Shown: piece by piece, positions 26,104-35,814 of the stretch
Layout of the letters: the number at the start of each line of letters is the position of its first letter
Numbering within the stretch: position 1 is the first letter of the stretch
Source: Ectothiorhodospiraceae bacterium
Lineage (GTDB): Bacteria; Pseudomonadota; Gammaproteobacteria; SZUA-152
Direction: 5' to 3'
NCBI GenBank assembly: GCA_002401775.2
Contig: NVUB02000217.1
Location: 1-37,848, forward strand
Length of the DNA stretch: 37,848 bases
The notes under the pieces: model-generated
The model's database searches: none
What the model was told of the DNA's origin: nothing
Seen by the model: only the letters and a program-made list of their open reading frames with translations
Made by a program: the position numbers and the translations under genes

Positions 26104-26760
26104 ATGATTAAAGTGATGGTCGTTGATGACCACGAATTAGTACGTACCGGGATAACCCGGATATTGAATGATGCCCCCGGTATTCGTGTGGTTGGAGAAG
26201 CCGCCAGTGGCGAAGAAGCCCTGGAAGTGGTGCGCCAGAAAGCCCCCGATGTCCTGTTAATGGATGTCAGTATGCCGGGCATTGGCGGCCTGGAAGCCAC
26301 CCGTAAACTGGTGCTATCCGACCCGTCGCTGAAGGTTATTGTGGTTTCTGTTCATGCCGATGAACCCTATCCTAGCCGAATGCTGCAAGCCGGTGCCACG
26401 GGTTACCTCACCAAAGGCTGTGCGGTTGACGAAATAGTGGCGGCCATTAAGGCCGTGTCGACGGGAGAGCGTTATATTGGTGCCGATATTGCCCAAAAAC
26501 TGGCCCTGAAAATGACACCGGGAGGCGAAGTTTCGCCCTTTGATGCACTTTCGCCTCGCGAAATGCAAGTTATGCTGATGTTGACCCAGGGCCAGCGCTT
26601 GCAAGTAATTTCCGATAAACTCTGCCTTAGCCCCAAAACCGTCAGTACCTACCGCCATCGTTTATACGAAAAACTCAGTGTGGATAGTGACGTCGAGCTG
26701 GCACGGTTGGCGATGAACTACGGTATCATCGAATCCTCAATGGAACATGCTAAACCTTAA
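26104..26760 (+). CDS. GacA/UvrY-type LuxR-family response regulator
   Basis: 218 residues: receiver with D8-D9, phosphoacceptor D54 (LLMDVSMP) and conserved Lys (TGYLTKG), then a NarL/LuxR helix-turn-helix (ALSPREMQVMLMLTQGQRLQ, KLCLSPKTVSTYRHRLYEKL). Length and sequence style fit GacA/UvrY, which switches on Csr/Rsm-sequestering small RNAs in gammaproteobacteria. The usual downstream uvrC is not adjacent; a 250-bp gap and a thioredoxin operon follow. The membrane kinase partner is not in the window. A gene symbol is withheld because this subfamily is easy to confuse. Confidence 0.88.
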   Translation: MIKVMVVDDHELVRTGITRILNDAPGIRVVGEAASGEEALEVVRQKAPDVLLMDVSMPGIGGLEATRKLVLSDPSLKVIVVSVHADEPYPSRMLQAGATGYLTKGCAVDEIVAAIKAVSTGERYIGADIAQKLALKMTPGGEVSPFDALSPREMQVMLMLTQGQRLQVISDKLCLSPKTVSTYRHRLYEKLSVDSDVELARLAMNYGIIESSMEHAKP

Positions 26761-27011
26761 GTTGAGGCTTTGAGGCAAATGATGGTTCGCAGTAAATTGC
26801 CTCATGTTCCACATCTCATCAGTCTGGGCCACATCAAAATCGAACCTGCGGATGTTTTCAGGGTCATATCCGGCTAGTACTCGGTGGGCCGGGTACAATG
26901 TTAGCTAAATGAGCCAGCTGCATGAGCCAGCTACATGGCTCAGGAATATGGTGCTGGTACATTCGGTAACCAGAATTAATCAAAGGGTTTCAGGCCCGAG
27001 GAATTATCATC

Positions 27012-27503
27012 ATGACTGTCAGTTTCAATTTCCGGCAAATGCTGGTTGTCTGCTTTGCGGTTTGTTTCCTGGCAAGTGCCAATGCTCAGGCTGAGTCAGA
27101 AGATTTTACCTTGCTCGACATGAAGGGCGTGGAACACAAACTTTCTGATTACAAAGGCAAATGGGTAGTCGTGAATTACTGGGCAACCTGGTGCCCTCCT
27201 TGTTTGGCAGAAATCCCAGAATTGGTGGAGTTTCATGAAAACCACAAAGACCGGGATGCCGTGGTACTGGGAGTGAATTTTGAAGATATCAGCCTCAATG
27301 GCTTGAAGCAGTTTTCGGAAGAATATTTCATGAACTACCCCGTTCTGCGCACCAAACCCGGCCCAAGTTCCGAGTTAGGCCCTATTCCCGGCTTACCCAC
27401 CACGTTTCTGGTATCACCCACGGGTGAACTGGTCGCCCGCCAAGTGGGCCCGGTTACTGCAAAATTGATTAGTGACTTCATCGCCCAGCAAGAGACTCAG
27501 TAA
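27012..27503 (+). CDS. Exported TlpA-like thioredoxin-fold protein
   Basis: 163 residues with a signal peptide (about 8-26, ending ANA-QA), then a thioredoxin domain with WATWCPPC (C61, C64) and GLPTTFLV containing the cis-Pro. These are features of TlpA/ResA-type periplasmic disulfide reductases. First gene of a five-gene unit. ATG preceded by GAGGAA. Confidence 0.9.
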   Translation: MTVSFNFRQMLVVCFAVCFLASANAQAESEDFTLLDMKGVEHKLSDYKGKWVVVNYWATWCPPCLAEIPELVEFHENHKDRDAVVLGVNFEDISLNGLKQFSEEYFMNYPVLRTKPGPSSELGPIPGLPTTFLVSPTGELVARQVGPVTAKLISDFIAQQETQ

Positions 27504-27589
27504 ACTATCCAGTAAACTATTCAGTCAATGAGCAAACAGGAAGATTCTGCGAAAGGAATTTTCCTTAACCATGGGAGTCTTAACTCTTT

Positions 27590-28162
27590 ATGACGACCCT
27601 CGCATTTTTATTTCGATGTTTACTCTTTCTGCTGCTTTTCAGTGGTTGGGCCGGTTCGTCCCAGGCGGTCGTCGGCAAAGACCCCTATACCCATTTTTTT
27701 AATGAGAGCTGGGGGCAATTCCCCGAAGAGCTGGAAAAGGCGCGTGCTGAGGGCAAGACAGCCATATTGCTATTTTTTGAGCTGGACGAGTGCCCCTTTT
27801 GTCGTCGCATGAAAACCACAGTGCTAAATCAGCCTGAGGTTCAAGCTTATTTCCGCGAACATTTTTTAAATTTTGCCATCGACATTGAAGGCGAAGTGGA
27901 AATGACCGATTTTAAGGGTACCATTACGACACAACGCATTTTTTCGGAAAAAGATAATCGAGTGCGAGCGACGCCGGTTTTCGCTTTTTATGATCTACAG
28001 GGCGATAGAATAGTGCGTTATACCGGGGCCACCTCAGGCATTAAAGAATTTCTCTGGCTAGGGGAATTTGTTGCGCAAGGGATATACAAAGACATGAGTT
28101 TTACCCGCTATAAACGCCAAAAAGCCAATCAAGCTTCCCAGGACGTCATACCGGCACGATGA
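27590..28162 (+). CDS. Exported thioredoxin-like protein (SoxW-like)
   Basis: 190 residues: signal peptide (about 1-26, ending SSQA), then a thioredoxin-like domain with DECPFC (C68, C71), FAIDIEGEVEM and ATPVFAFYD (cis-Pro). It resembles the SoxW/thioredoxin-related periplasmic group. The CPFC pair differs from the CPPC of its neighbour, suggesting a different redox partner. Its stop overlaps the start of the TolC-like gene by four bases (ATGA). Confidence 0.85.
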   Translation: MTTLAFLFRCLLFLLLFSGWAGSSQAVVGKDPYTHFFNESWGQFPEELEKARAEGKTAILLFFELDECPFCRRMKTTVLNQPEVQAYFREHFLNFAIDIEGEVEMTDFKGTITTQRIFSEKDNRVRATPVFAFYDLQGDRIVRYTGATSGIKEFLWLGEFVAQGIYKDMSFTRYKRQKANQASQDVIPAR

Positions 28163-29580
28163 TTTTTATGGTCCGCGAGCAACGGTGTGGCAAACGGACA
28201 ATAGTATTGCTTGTGACGAAGATGACTCTCGCCGTGTCCCTGTTTTTATTCGCCGCTTCCACCGCGATTGCCGCAGGTATGACGAAGCCGTTTTCCCCGC
28301 AGCCCTTAATACCATCCACAGATAATCCACAAGCCTGGCCTGATGAATTGACCCTTGAGCGGGCACTGGCCGCCTCCCGTTCAGCGCATCCTCAGTCAGT
28401 GATTGGTGAGGCGAATATTCAAAAAGAACAAGCCCGTATCGAAACGGTTAACGCTCAAACAGGCTTGCAAAGCCAATTGTCCACACGCCTGCGCTGGATT
28501 GATCCCCCCGCCATTGCCCTTGACCAAACACAGGGCGATCATCTTCTACAGCTCACCATCGATAAGCCCTTGTATGATTTTGGCCGAAGCTCCGCACAAT
28601 TGGCGGCGGGACAAGCGGCATTAGCAAGCGCCCGGCAGCAGCACCGAGCCGCTGAAAACCAGTATCGGGTGACGATACTATCGGCCTATTTTGATGTGCT
28701 GCTGGCGGACATGGCCTATGCGCGAGATAACGAAGGCATGTCCATGGCCTATGTGCGTTTTGATCGTGCCCAACAGCGTAATGAATTAGGACAGTTATCT
28801 GACATTGCATTAATGGAAAAGAACAGTGAATACCAGGCAACGCGGGTACAGCGTTATCGCAGTAGCATGGCGCAACGTAGCACACGGGCGCAATTGGCCA
28901 ATATCCTCAATCGGCCGGGGCAGCTCCCTAATGAGTTAAGTGAACCCAAGCTTGAAATATTACAGCGTTCGATACCCGAAGAAATTGGTGCCTGGGTAAA
29001 AGAAGCGGAAATCGGTAATGTTTTATTATTGACATTTCGGTTGCGTGTTAAAGAAGCCCAGGAACAATTGTCAGCCGCTAATGCCAGCGATAACCCGCTC
29101 TTGGTTGGCAATGCAGAGGTCTCTCGTTTTTCACGGGAAACCGCAGGCAGAGACAATTGGCGAGCAGGCGTCTCATTGCACGTTCCATTAACAACGGGTG
29201 GCCGTCGTCAGGCTGAGAGCGCGAAGTTTCGTGCAGAGCTAACCAAAAGACGGGCGCAGCTGGAACAGTACAAACGTGACATGTCGCAATCTATATTGGA
29301 ACTTTGGGGAGAATTACAGGCCTTAAAAGTGGCGCGTGAATATGCGCAGTCAGAAACTGAATTTCGTGACCTGTACCTCGACAGGAGCCGTGCATTGTAT
29401 GAAATGGAAGTTAACTCTGACCTGGGGGATGCCATGGTAAAAACGACAGCCGTGCGTTACCAAACACAAAAAACAAACTTTATGATGGCACTCACTTGGG
29501 CTCGTCTCGATGCCTTACTGGGGAGGAGAGTATTTTCTGAACACACGCCGGCCCCGATGAAAATGGAAACACCGCCATGA
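28159..29580 (+). CDS. TolC-family outer-membrane efflux protein
   Basis: 473 residues: signal region (about 20-39, MTLAVSLFLFAASTAIAA), then long alpha-helical repeats of the outer-membrane efflux protein family (LTLERALAASRSAHPQ, LTIDKPLYDFGRSSAQLAAG, AENQYRVTILSAYFDVLLAD, and again SLHVPLTTGGRRQAESAKFR). It should trimerise into an outer-membrane and periplasmic channel. Coupled by overlap to the upstream thioredoxin-like gene. No inner-membrane transporter gene lies in this operon. Confidence 0.9.
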   Translation: MIFMVREQRCGKRTIVLLVTKMTLAVSLFLFAASTAIAAGMTKPFSPQPLIPSTDNPQAWPDELTLERALAASRSAHPQSVIGEANIQKEQARIETVNAQTGLQSQLSTRLRWIDPPAIALDQTQGDHLLQLTIDKPLYDFGRSSAQLAAGQAALASARQQHRAAENQYRVTILSAYFDVLLADMAYARDNEGMSMAYVRFDRAQQRNELGQLSDIALMEKNSEYQATRVQRYRSSMAQRSTRAQLANILNRPGQLPNELSEPKLEILQRSIPEEIGAWVKEAEIGNVLLLTFRLRVKEAQEQLSAANASDNPLLVGNAEVSRFSRETAGRDNWRAGVSLHVPLTTGGRRQAESAKFRAELTKRRAQLEQYKRDMSQSILELWGELQALKVAREYAQSETEFRDLYLDRSRALYEMEVNSDLGDAMVKTTAVRYQTQKTNFMMALTWARLDALLGRRVFSEHTPAPMKMETPP

Positions 29581-29605
29581 ACGTACAAACGGGATATCAA
29601 CACAG

Positions 29606-30415
29606 ATGATAAAAATGCGACAGCCGGGTATTGCCATTCAATGGGGTTGGCCGGGCGCTTTGTCTAGCGTGTTGCTGGGAATAATGCTGGGAGTGATGCC
29701 AGGAATGTTAATCGCGCAAGAAATGGATGCCACATTACTATGGGGAAATAAAATGCCCCTTGGTACCCCAGTATCCGGTGTCGTGGCAACCGTCAATGTT
29801 ATCGCTGGCGATGCGGTGAAAAAAGGCGATGTACTGATGGCGCTTGATGACAGAATCCTGCGAGCCAGCGTACAGGCCCGAACTGCCGCGTTAAAAAGCA
29901 CCACAAATGATCGCGATGAAGCCGAACGTGAATTGACACGCACTCAGGAAATGTATGACCGGACGTTGATATCCGATCATGACCTTGCCTTGGCGGTTAT
30001 CCAGCGCGATGCTGCCATCACGAGCCAACAAATAGCCAAAGCGTCCTTGGTAAAAGCTGAAATTGACCTTTGGCATTCACAGTTGCGCGCTCCCTTTGAT
30101 GCCTGGGTCATCCGTCGTGATGTCGCCGTTGGACAAACCATCGTCAGCCGCTTACAGGCGACACCCTTATTGGTGTTAGTGGAAGCCAAATTTATGTTAG
30201 CGCGTGTGCATGTTTCAACAGAACAGTTATCGGCAGTGCGCAACGGTGAAAAAGCGGTGGTCAGTGTTAATGGGAAATCCTATACCGGTATCGTCTATTT
30301 TATATCATTGGAGCCTGTTGAAAAGGCAACAACGCAATACGTGGTTGACGTAAAGTTTACTACCGGGAAACCACTATTACGAGCGGGATTACCCGCCAAA
30401 GTGATATTCCAATGA
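29606..30415 (+). CDS. HlyD/RND-type periplasmic adaptor protein
   Basis: 269 residues: hydrophobic signal segment (about 18-38), biotinyl-lipoyl half motifs (GVVATVNVIAGDAVKKGDVL and QLRAPFDAWVIRRDVAVGQT), a short helical hairpin between them and a beta-barrel domain (ARVHVSTEQLSAVRNGEKAV). Such adaptors join an inner-membrane pump to a TolC channel. It is shorter than most MFPs and has no pump gene beside it. It overlaps the acylphosphatase gene by four bases. Confidence 0.87.
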   Translation: MIKMRQPGIAIQWGWPGALSSVLLGIMLGVMPGMLIAQEMDATLLWGNKMPLGTPVSGVVATVNVIAGDAVKKGDVLMALDDRILRASVQARTAALKSTTNDRDEAERELTRTQEMYDRTLISDHDLALAVIQRDAAITSQQIAKASLVKAEIDLWHSQLRAPFDAWVIRRDVAVGQTIVSRLQATPLLVLVEAKFMLARVHVSTEQLSAVRNGEKAVVSVNGKSYTGIVYFISLEPVEKATTQYVVDVKFTTGKPLLRAGLPAKVIFQ

Positions 30416-30693
30416 CAGTATGTATACGTTGTCAAATCACGGGGCATGTGCAAGGTGTTTACTATAGAGCCTCTACGCGTCGTGAAGCAGAGCGCCTGGG
30501 CGTGTCAGGTTATGCGCGAAACCTGGAAAATGGTGCCGTTGAAGTCCTGGCCTGTGGACCGAAACAGGCCGTGGACGAATTATGCGTCTGGCTCGAAACC
30601 GGGCCAAAACATGCGCAAGTCAGTAAAGTCGTTAGAGAGCAAATTGAACCAGAGCAAGAAAGCCGTCGCGGCCCGGCATTTGTTATTGAATGA
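30412..30693 (+). CDS. acyP: Acylphosphatase
   Basis: 93-residue small hydrolase of acyl phosphates. Signature GHVQGVYYR with catalytic R19 and GYARNLENG with catalytic N37. It is the last gene of the thioredoxin/TolC/HlyD operon, joined by an ATGA overlap; its connection to the export proteins is unclear and may be only transcriptional. Confidence 0.95.
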   Translation: MTVCIRCQITGHVQGVYYRASTRREAERLGVSGYARNLENGAVEVLACGPKQAVDELCVWLETGPKHAQVSKVVREQIEPEQESRRGPAFVIE

Positions 30694-30700
30694 CACAGAT

Positions 30701-30756
30701 GTGAGTGCTTAGTGCTTAGTGCTAAGGACTATGGACTAAGGACGAAGGACTGAGTG
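30701..30756. repeat. Short degenerate tandem repeats after acyP
   Basis: AGTGCTTAGTGCTTAGTGCT followed by GGACTATGGACTAAGGACGA-like units of seven to nine bases. No coding potential. Confidence 0.6.
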
Positions 30757-30758
30757 TA

Positions 30759-30839
30759 TGTAGGTCATATTGCGAAGCTATGTGACATTTGTCTCAGACT
30801 GACTTTCGCCTGTCACGTAGCGGCGCAACGTGACCTACA
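30759..30839. repeat. Inverted repeat with TGTAGGTCA ends
   Basis: TGTAGGTCATATTGCG at 30759 and CGCAACGTGACCTACA ending 30839 pair across about 80 bases, with GCTATGTGAC and GTCACGTAGC pairing inside. A related GTAGGTCAGGTTACG occurs near 30877. It lies between the convergent acyP and panC genes and may help termination. Confidence 0.65.
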
Positions 30840-30959
30840 GGGAGTTAGACTCTAGCAACGAAAATGAAATTTTGCGTAGGTCAGGTTACGTCGTTACCTG
30901 ACAACATGCCGTAAGGCATCACCTTGCGTGGGGCTCTCACCTCAAACGACCCATGAACC

Positions 30960-31832
30960 TCAATTTATAGATAGGTTTACTGTCAGGTTATCAATCAACC
31001 TTGCTTTCCCTAACCAGGCGGCGACGAGTATGACGATTTGGCTATCCGTCGCACTGGCGGGTTGTAAGTTTTCTGACTGACGAATTTCAAAATACTCGGG
31101 GCGAAATCCGGCGTCACTTAAACGTGCGATGGCTTGTGTTTGAATGTCTGAAAATGCCTCTTCCCCAGAGACGATTTTTTGTTGGGCGGTCAATAACATT
31201 TGATACAGCACGGCGGCATTTTCACGTTCGCTTGCCGAAAGGTACTGATTGCGGGAACTCATGGCTAAACCATTTTTTTCCCGCACTGTGGGAACGCCGA
31301 TAATCTCTACAGGGAAACACAAGTCAGTGACAAACCGTCGAATGACCTGTAATTGTTGAAAGTCTTTTTCACCAAACAACGCCACGTCAGGCTGTACCAT
31401 GTTAAATAACTTGGCGACGACGGTGGCAACACCCACAAAATGACCGGGGCGATACTCTCCGCAGAGGATGTCGGAAATATCTGGCACTGAAACACGAGTC
31501 TCACTTTCAAAGCCACCGGGATACACCTCGGCCACCGTTGGGGAAAACACCGCATCCGGGGCAGAGGCCATAGCAGACAAGCGGGTGTTATCTTCATCAA
31601 AGCTACGTGGGTAACGCTCAAAATCACCGCCCCCACCACTGGCATCGGTGAATTGCATGGGGTTGACGAAGACACTGACCACCACACGATCAGCATGAGT
31701 ACGCGCGCGCTCAACTAACTGTAAATGGCCAGCATGAAGATTGCCCATCGTAGGCACCAGCGCCACCCGCTCCCCCGCGGCTCGCCAGCCGGCAACGGCC
31801 AGCCGCAAATCTACAATGGTATCAATTTTCAT
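30960..31832 (-). CDS. panC: Pantothenate synthetase
   Basis: Joins pantoate and beta-alanine with ATP to give pantothenate. 290 residues with VPTMGNLHAGHLQLVERA (HxGH nucleotide motif), FVNPMQF, GEYRPGHFVGVATVVAKLFN, FGEKDFQQLQVIRR and MSSRNQYLS (KMSKS-equivalent). AAAGG lies five bases before the second of two ATGs, so 31832 is preferred to 31835. It is separated from panB by about 250 bp. Confidence 0.97.
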   Translation of the reverse strand: MKIDTIVDLRLAVAGWRAAGERVALVPTMGNLHAGHLQLVERARTHADRVVVSVFVNPMQFTDASGGGGDFERYPRSFDEDNTRLSAMASAPDAVFSPTVAEVYPGGFESETRVSVPDISDILCGEYRPGHFVGVATVVAKLFNMVQPDVALFGEKDFQQLQVIRRFVTDLCFPVEIIGVPTVREKNGLAMSSRNQYLSASERENAAVLYQMLLTAQQKIVSGEEAFSDIQTQAIARLSDAGFRPEYFEIRQSENLQPASATDSQIVILVAAWLGKARLIDNLTVNLSIN

Positions 31833-32085
31833 CATAACCTTTAATCCCAGAGCAGGTTCTTTATGCCATTACTGCTCATTAAACCACCCCGCAGCATCAC
31901 CAAAAGTAGGCACCCTGAGGCGACAGTCTGCGCTTTCAGGAGAGCTGGCGGAGTATTATCGTCACACTGGCGAATACCCTCTGGGGCATAAAGGCCGGTG
32001 TCCAGGGGGTTCACCCACAGTCAGCACGTTAGGCGCCAACAGTAGGCGCTCTTAGGCGAGCGGCTAGGTCTTAAACCTATCGCGA
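31833..32085. other. Interval between panB and panC
   Basis: About 250 bp without a recognised feature. GGCGCC and GTAGGCGCT-like short repeats occur around 32030-32055. A 104-codon plus-strand frame crosses into panC and is judged to be an antisense artefact. Confidence 0.35.
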
Positions 32086-32880
32086 TTAAAACGAATGCTC
32101 ATCCGCCGGGAAACTACCGTTTTTAACCGCCTGCACATAGGCGCGTACGGCACCGCGGATATCACCTGACGCTTCTAAAAAGTCTTTGGTAAACCGAGGA
32201 CGTTTGCCAGAGGTAATGCCCAGCATGTCATACAACACCAGTACCTGCGCATCGCATTGAGGGCCGGCACCAATACCGATCACCGGTACATCCAATGCCG
32301 CGGTAATTTCTGCTGCCAATATTGACGGCACACATTCCAGCAAAATAATATCGGCCCCTGCGGCCTCCATAGCAACCGCATCTGCAAGCATCTTCTGCGC
32401 CTCTTTTTCAGTACGACCCTGTACCTTGTACCCACCTAGCTTGTTCACCGACTGCGGTAACAGTCCCAAATGCGCGCAAACCGGAATACCCTGCTCGGCC
32501 AAATGCCCTACGGTCTCTACCATGTTGGCGCCGCCTTCCAGCTTCACCATATGTGCGCCGCCTTCTTTCATCAAACGCCCGGAACTGGCCAGAGCTTGCA
32601 TGGGTGTGGCGTAGGTCATGAAAGGCAAATCCGTCATCACCAGAGCGGATTTGTTTACCGAGCGCACCATTTGCGTGTGGTAAATCATGTCAGCAAGCTT
32701 AACGGGTAAGGTACTGTCCTGGCCTTGCATGACCATACCCAGAGAATCTCCGACCAATAAAATTTCTACGCCTTCTTCTTCCAGAATTTGGGAAAAGCTG
32801 GAATCGTAAGCGGTCAGGCAAGTGATCTTCTCACCGGCCTGTTTCATTTTTCGTAATGTGGAAGTGGTGATGCGGCTCAT
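32086..32880 (-). CDS. panB: 3-methyl-2-oxobutanoate hydroxymethyltransferase
   Basis: First committed step of pantothenate synthesis: transfers a hydroxymethyl group from methylene-THF to 2-oxoisovalerate. 264 residues with [56 protein letters not shown] and [23 protein letters not shown] precedes the ATG. Adjacent deoxynucleoside kinase and folK genes on the same strand. Confidence 0.97.
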   Translation of the reverse strand: MSRITTSTLRKMKQAGEKITCLTAYDSSFSQILEEEGVEILLVGDSLGMVMQGQDSTLPVKLADMIYHTQMVRSVNKSALVMTDLPFMTYATPMQALASSGRLMKEGGAHMVKLEGGANMVETVGHLAEQGIPVCAHLGLLPQSVNKLGGYKVQGRTEKEAQKMLADAVAMEAAGADIILLECVPSILAAEITAALDVPVIGIGAGPQCDAQVLVLYDMLGITSGKRPRFTKDFLEASGDIRGAVRAYVQAVKNGSFPADEHSF

Positions 32881-32928
32881 AGGGGTCTCCTCATAACTTT
32901 TTCCGCCTTTCCAGAGAGTAATGGACGA

Positions 32929-33003
32929 AGGCCGGAATCCAGAATGCCGTTAAAATCCTCGAATCCCGGCCGTTATTCCCCAGAGGGTAACCGCCGAAAT
33001 GAG
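32929..33003. repeat. Decayed palindromic repeat, CGTCATTCCGG family, copy 4
   Basis: GGCCGGAATCCAGAATGCCG, GAATCCCGGCC and CGCCGAAATGAGG match the other copies in order but with several changes. Confidence 0.5.
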
Positions 33004-33129
33004 GGCAAATAGTTAACAAAACGGGCAATCATTATCGGGGCTTAATGAATGGAAATTAACAGAACTCTCTAAAACTCTCCAAATATATGGGGGCACTTCC
33101 CTTAAAATAAATGCACCGACAATAAATAC

Positions 33130-33789
33130 TCAAAGATCAAACGAACCCGGATTAAAATAATGCCGCCCACTGGTGGTCTTACTCAGCCGCTCCAGCAACA
33201 ACTGATAATCCCGGTCATTATTCACCAAATCGATATCCGCCGCATTCACAATCAATAACGGCGTAGCCGTATAATGAAAAAAGAAGCGCGTATAAGCCTC
33301 GACCAGCCGTTCCAGGTAATTGGTTTCAATAAACCGCTCATAATCCCGGCCTCGTTTTTGCACACGCCTCAACAACACGTCCACAGGGGCCTGCAAATAG
33401 ATCACCAAATCAGGCTGTGGCGCATCCAGGGTAATGTTGTCATAAACCTGGTCGTACAACCGCAGCTCATGGTCATCCAGGGTTAATTGCGCAAACAAGC
33501 GATCTTTTTCAAGGATGAAATCCGCCACGCGCACCGGCGCAAACATGTCTGACTGTCGCAAATCCTGAATTTGCTGGGCACGCTGAAACAAGAAAAATAA
33601 CTGCGTTGGCAACGCCGCATGGCGCGGATTGCGGTAAAACCGTTCCAGAAACGGGTTTTCCTCCGCGCCCTCCAGCAACAACTCACCCCCAAACTCATCG
33701 GCAAGCCGCCTGGCGAGGCTGGTTTTTCCAACCCCAATGGGGCCTTCAATAACAATATAGCGGGGGATTTCCGCAGGACTCATGGACAT
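33130..33789 (-). CDS. Deoxynucleoside kinase family protein
   Basis: Phosphorylates deoxynucleosides for salvage; specificity not determined. 219 residues with P-loop EGPIGVGKTSLARRLA, the ENPFLERFY region, FQRAQQIQDL, DFILEKDRLFAQ (ERS/DRY-like region) and DLVIYLQAPVDVLLRRVQKR with RGRDYE. AGAG lies before the ATG at 33789. Genes of this kind often sit between folK and panB in gammaproteobacteria. Confidence 0.9.
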   Translation of the reverse strand: MSMSPAEIPRYIVIEGPIGVGKTSLARRLADEFGGELLLEGAEENPFLERFYRNPRHAALPTQLFFLFQRAQQIQDLRQSDMFAPVRVADFILEKDRLFAQLTLDDHELRLYDQVYDNITLDAPQPDLVIYLQAPVDVLLRRVQKRGRDYERFIETNYLERLVEAYTRFFFHYTATPLLIVNAADIDLVNNDRDYQLLLERLSKTTSGRHYFNPGSFDL

Positions 33790-33901
33790 CTAACTCTTTA
33801 GGTTACGACAGTGGTACCGCCACGCGGCCCACATGCATCTCAATATAATTCACGGGAATGCTTGCCCATACTGGCAGGCGCTTAACCCTGTTTTGCACGA
33901 G

Positions 33902-34489
33902 CTAACTCAATTTTTCCAGCTCGCCACGCTCACAATTGGCCAATAAATCTTGCAGCGCGACGGTTAATGGCCTTTCCTGTGACTCTTTTTCTGAAACTTC
34001 CTGAGAACCTTCCTGTGAAAATGCCCCCGGCACCTGCAAGTCCGGTGACACACTGGCGGCGACTTCTGCTAAAGGATACAGGACGAAGTTGCGTTCATAC
34101 AGCCCCGGGTGTGGAATGGTCAGATTGATCGTATTAATACGCAGATCCCCATACATCAACACATCAAGATCCAGAGTACGTGGCCCCCAATGCTCACCGC
34201 GTACCCGTTGGTGTGCCTGCTCTAACCGCTGACATGCACCCAATAGCGCCTCAGGCGTCAAAGTGGTTTCCAATGCCAGCACGGCATTAATGAAATCAGG
34301 CTGATCTACCGACCCCATCGGCGCAGACCGGTATAAAGAGGAATAAGCCAGGCAACCGCTCTGTGGCAATGCATCCAGCTCTTCAAAGGCCGTGCGCAAC
34401 TGGGTATGCGGGTCTCCCAGATTACTGCCCAGGCCAATATAGGCGATAACCGTTGGTAACGTCGGCAACGGCGCTTTCGGGGGAGACAC
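33902..34489 (-). CDS. folK: 2-amino-4-hydroxy-6-hydroxymethyldihydropteridine pyrophosphokinase
   Basis: Folate pathway enzyme transferring pyrophosphate from ATP. 195 residues with IGLGSNLGDP, SSLYRSAPMG, QPDFINAVLALETTL, GPRTLDLDVLMYGD and IPHPGLYERNFVLYPLAEVA. The start is GTG at 34489, overlapping the pcnB stop by one base (TAGTG). The C-terminal tail (residues about 165-195) contains a Glu/Ser-rich insertion of low complexity not typical of the family. Confidence 0.95.
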   Translation of the reverse strand: MSPPKAPLPTLPTVIAYIGLGSNLGDPHTQLRTAFEELDALPQSGCLAYSSLYRSAPMGSVDQPDFINAVLALETTLTPEALLGACQRLEQAHQRVRGEHWGPRTLDLDVLMYGDLRINTINLTIPHPGLYERNFVLYPLAEVAASVSPDLQVPGAFSQEGSQEVSEKESQERPLTVALQDLLANCERGELEKLS

Positions 34490-35814
34490 TATTCCGCATT
34501 GCCCTGACTAGGTTTTTTGCGCCGACGACGTCGCTTCTTCTTTACACCACCTAACGGGGCGCTCTTGGCCATATTGGCCCGATTATCCGGGTTCACTTCT
34601 TGGTAATCCGTCCACCACTCGGCCAGCGGCAACAGCTCGTCCTCACCGGTTTCAGAACGCAACAGCAGAAAATCGTACGCCGCTCTGAAACGAGCCTGCT
34701 CAAACAAACGTTCGGCACGTTTACCATTGCGACGTTTAAGGCGAGCCTGCATCACCCAGATCTCTCGGGTCTGAAGACTAAAGCGTTTCGGCAAGGCAAC
34801 ACGCTTCACCTGAGCAGAAATCACCGCTTCACTGGCGATTTGCAGCGATTGAATCTCGCTAACACCTTCCGCCTGCAGCTCCAGCGCCCGCTCACGCACC
34901 GGCTCCCACAGCAACACCGCAAACAGGAAGGCCGGCGTAACGGGTTTACCCTCAGCAATTCTGTCGTCCGTATTCGCCAGCCCCTTGGCCACCAGCAAAT
35001 GCGGAAAATCATGCTCTTCCCGGGAAAGAGCATCATCCGTCATTTCAAACAAAAAGCGGAAAAGGTCGTAATGACGCAGCAGCTCGAAGGTTTCGACAGC
35101 ATACCCAGACATAAATAACTTGAGGATTTCATCAAACAAACGTGCCGGAGGCACCGCTTCCAGCCGATCGCCCAACGCTGTAATCGGCACCTCGCTATCC
35201 GCGTGAATACGGAAGCCCAGCTTCGCCGCAAAGCGCACGGCGCGCAGCATACGCACCGGGTCTTCCTGATAACGCTGCGCAGGGTCACCAATAACGCGCA
35301 ACAGACCCTTCTCCAGATCAGCCACCCCACCGGTGTAATCCACCACGGAAAAATCCCGAATATCGTAATACAGAGAGTTAATGGTGAAATCCCGGCGCCA
35401 GGCATCCTCTTCCAGGGTACCGTACACATTGTCGCGCAGGATCATACCGTCTTCGATATGGCCTTGATCCGCATTGGCATCATCGTGCGTACCCCGGAAC
35501 GTCGCCACCTCAATGATTTCGCGGCCAAAACGCACATGCACCAACTTAAAACGGCGCCCAATCAAACGGCTGTTACTGAACAGCTCGTTCACCTCCTCAG
35601 GGTGAGCATCCGTCGCCACATCAAAATCCTTAGGCTCGCGGCCTAACAATAAGTCACGCACCCCACCCCCCACCAAAAAGGCCTGATACCCCGCCGCCTT
35701 GAGGCGATACAACACCTTCAGCGCCGCCTCATTGATATTAGCGCGCGTAATAATATGGTCAGGTCTGGGAATGACGTCCGGTGAACCGGGCTTATCTATC
35801 AATTCAATGGTCAA
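34489..35814 (-). CDS. pcnB: Poly(A) polymerase I
   Basis: Adds 3' poly(A) tails that promote RNA decay. 441 residues: nucleotidyltransferase motif FLVGGGVRDLLLGREPKDFD, GRRFKLVHVRFGREIIEVAT, WRRDFTINSLYYDI, RVIGDPAQRYQEDPVRMLRA, and a basic C-terminus (VKKKRRRRRKKPSQG). The only in-frame start with an upstream stop nearby is TTG at 35814, which is weak and may limit expression. It is the first gene of pcnB-folK. Confidence 0.95.
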   Translation of the reverse strand: MTIELIDKPGSPDVIPRPDHIITRANINEAALKVLYRLKAAGYQAFLVGGGVRDLLLGREPKDFDVATDAHPEEVNELFSNSRLIGRRFKLVHVRFGREIIEVATFRGTHDDANADQGHIEDGMILRDNVYGTLEEDAWRRDFTINSLYYDIRDFSVVDYTGGVADLEKGLLRVIGDPAQRYQEDPVRMLRAVRFAAKLGFRIHADSEVPITALGDRLEAVPPARLFDEILKLFMSGYAVETFELLRHYDLFRFLFEMTDDALSREEHDFPHLLVAKGLANTDDRIAEGKPVTPAFLFAVLLWEPVRERALELQAEGVSEIQSLQIASEAVISAQVKRVALPKRFSLQTREIWVMQARLKRRNGKRAERLFEQARFRAAYDFLLLRSETGEDELLPLAEWWTDYQEVNPDNRANMAKSAPLGGVKKKRRRRRKKPSQGNAE

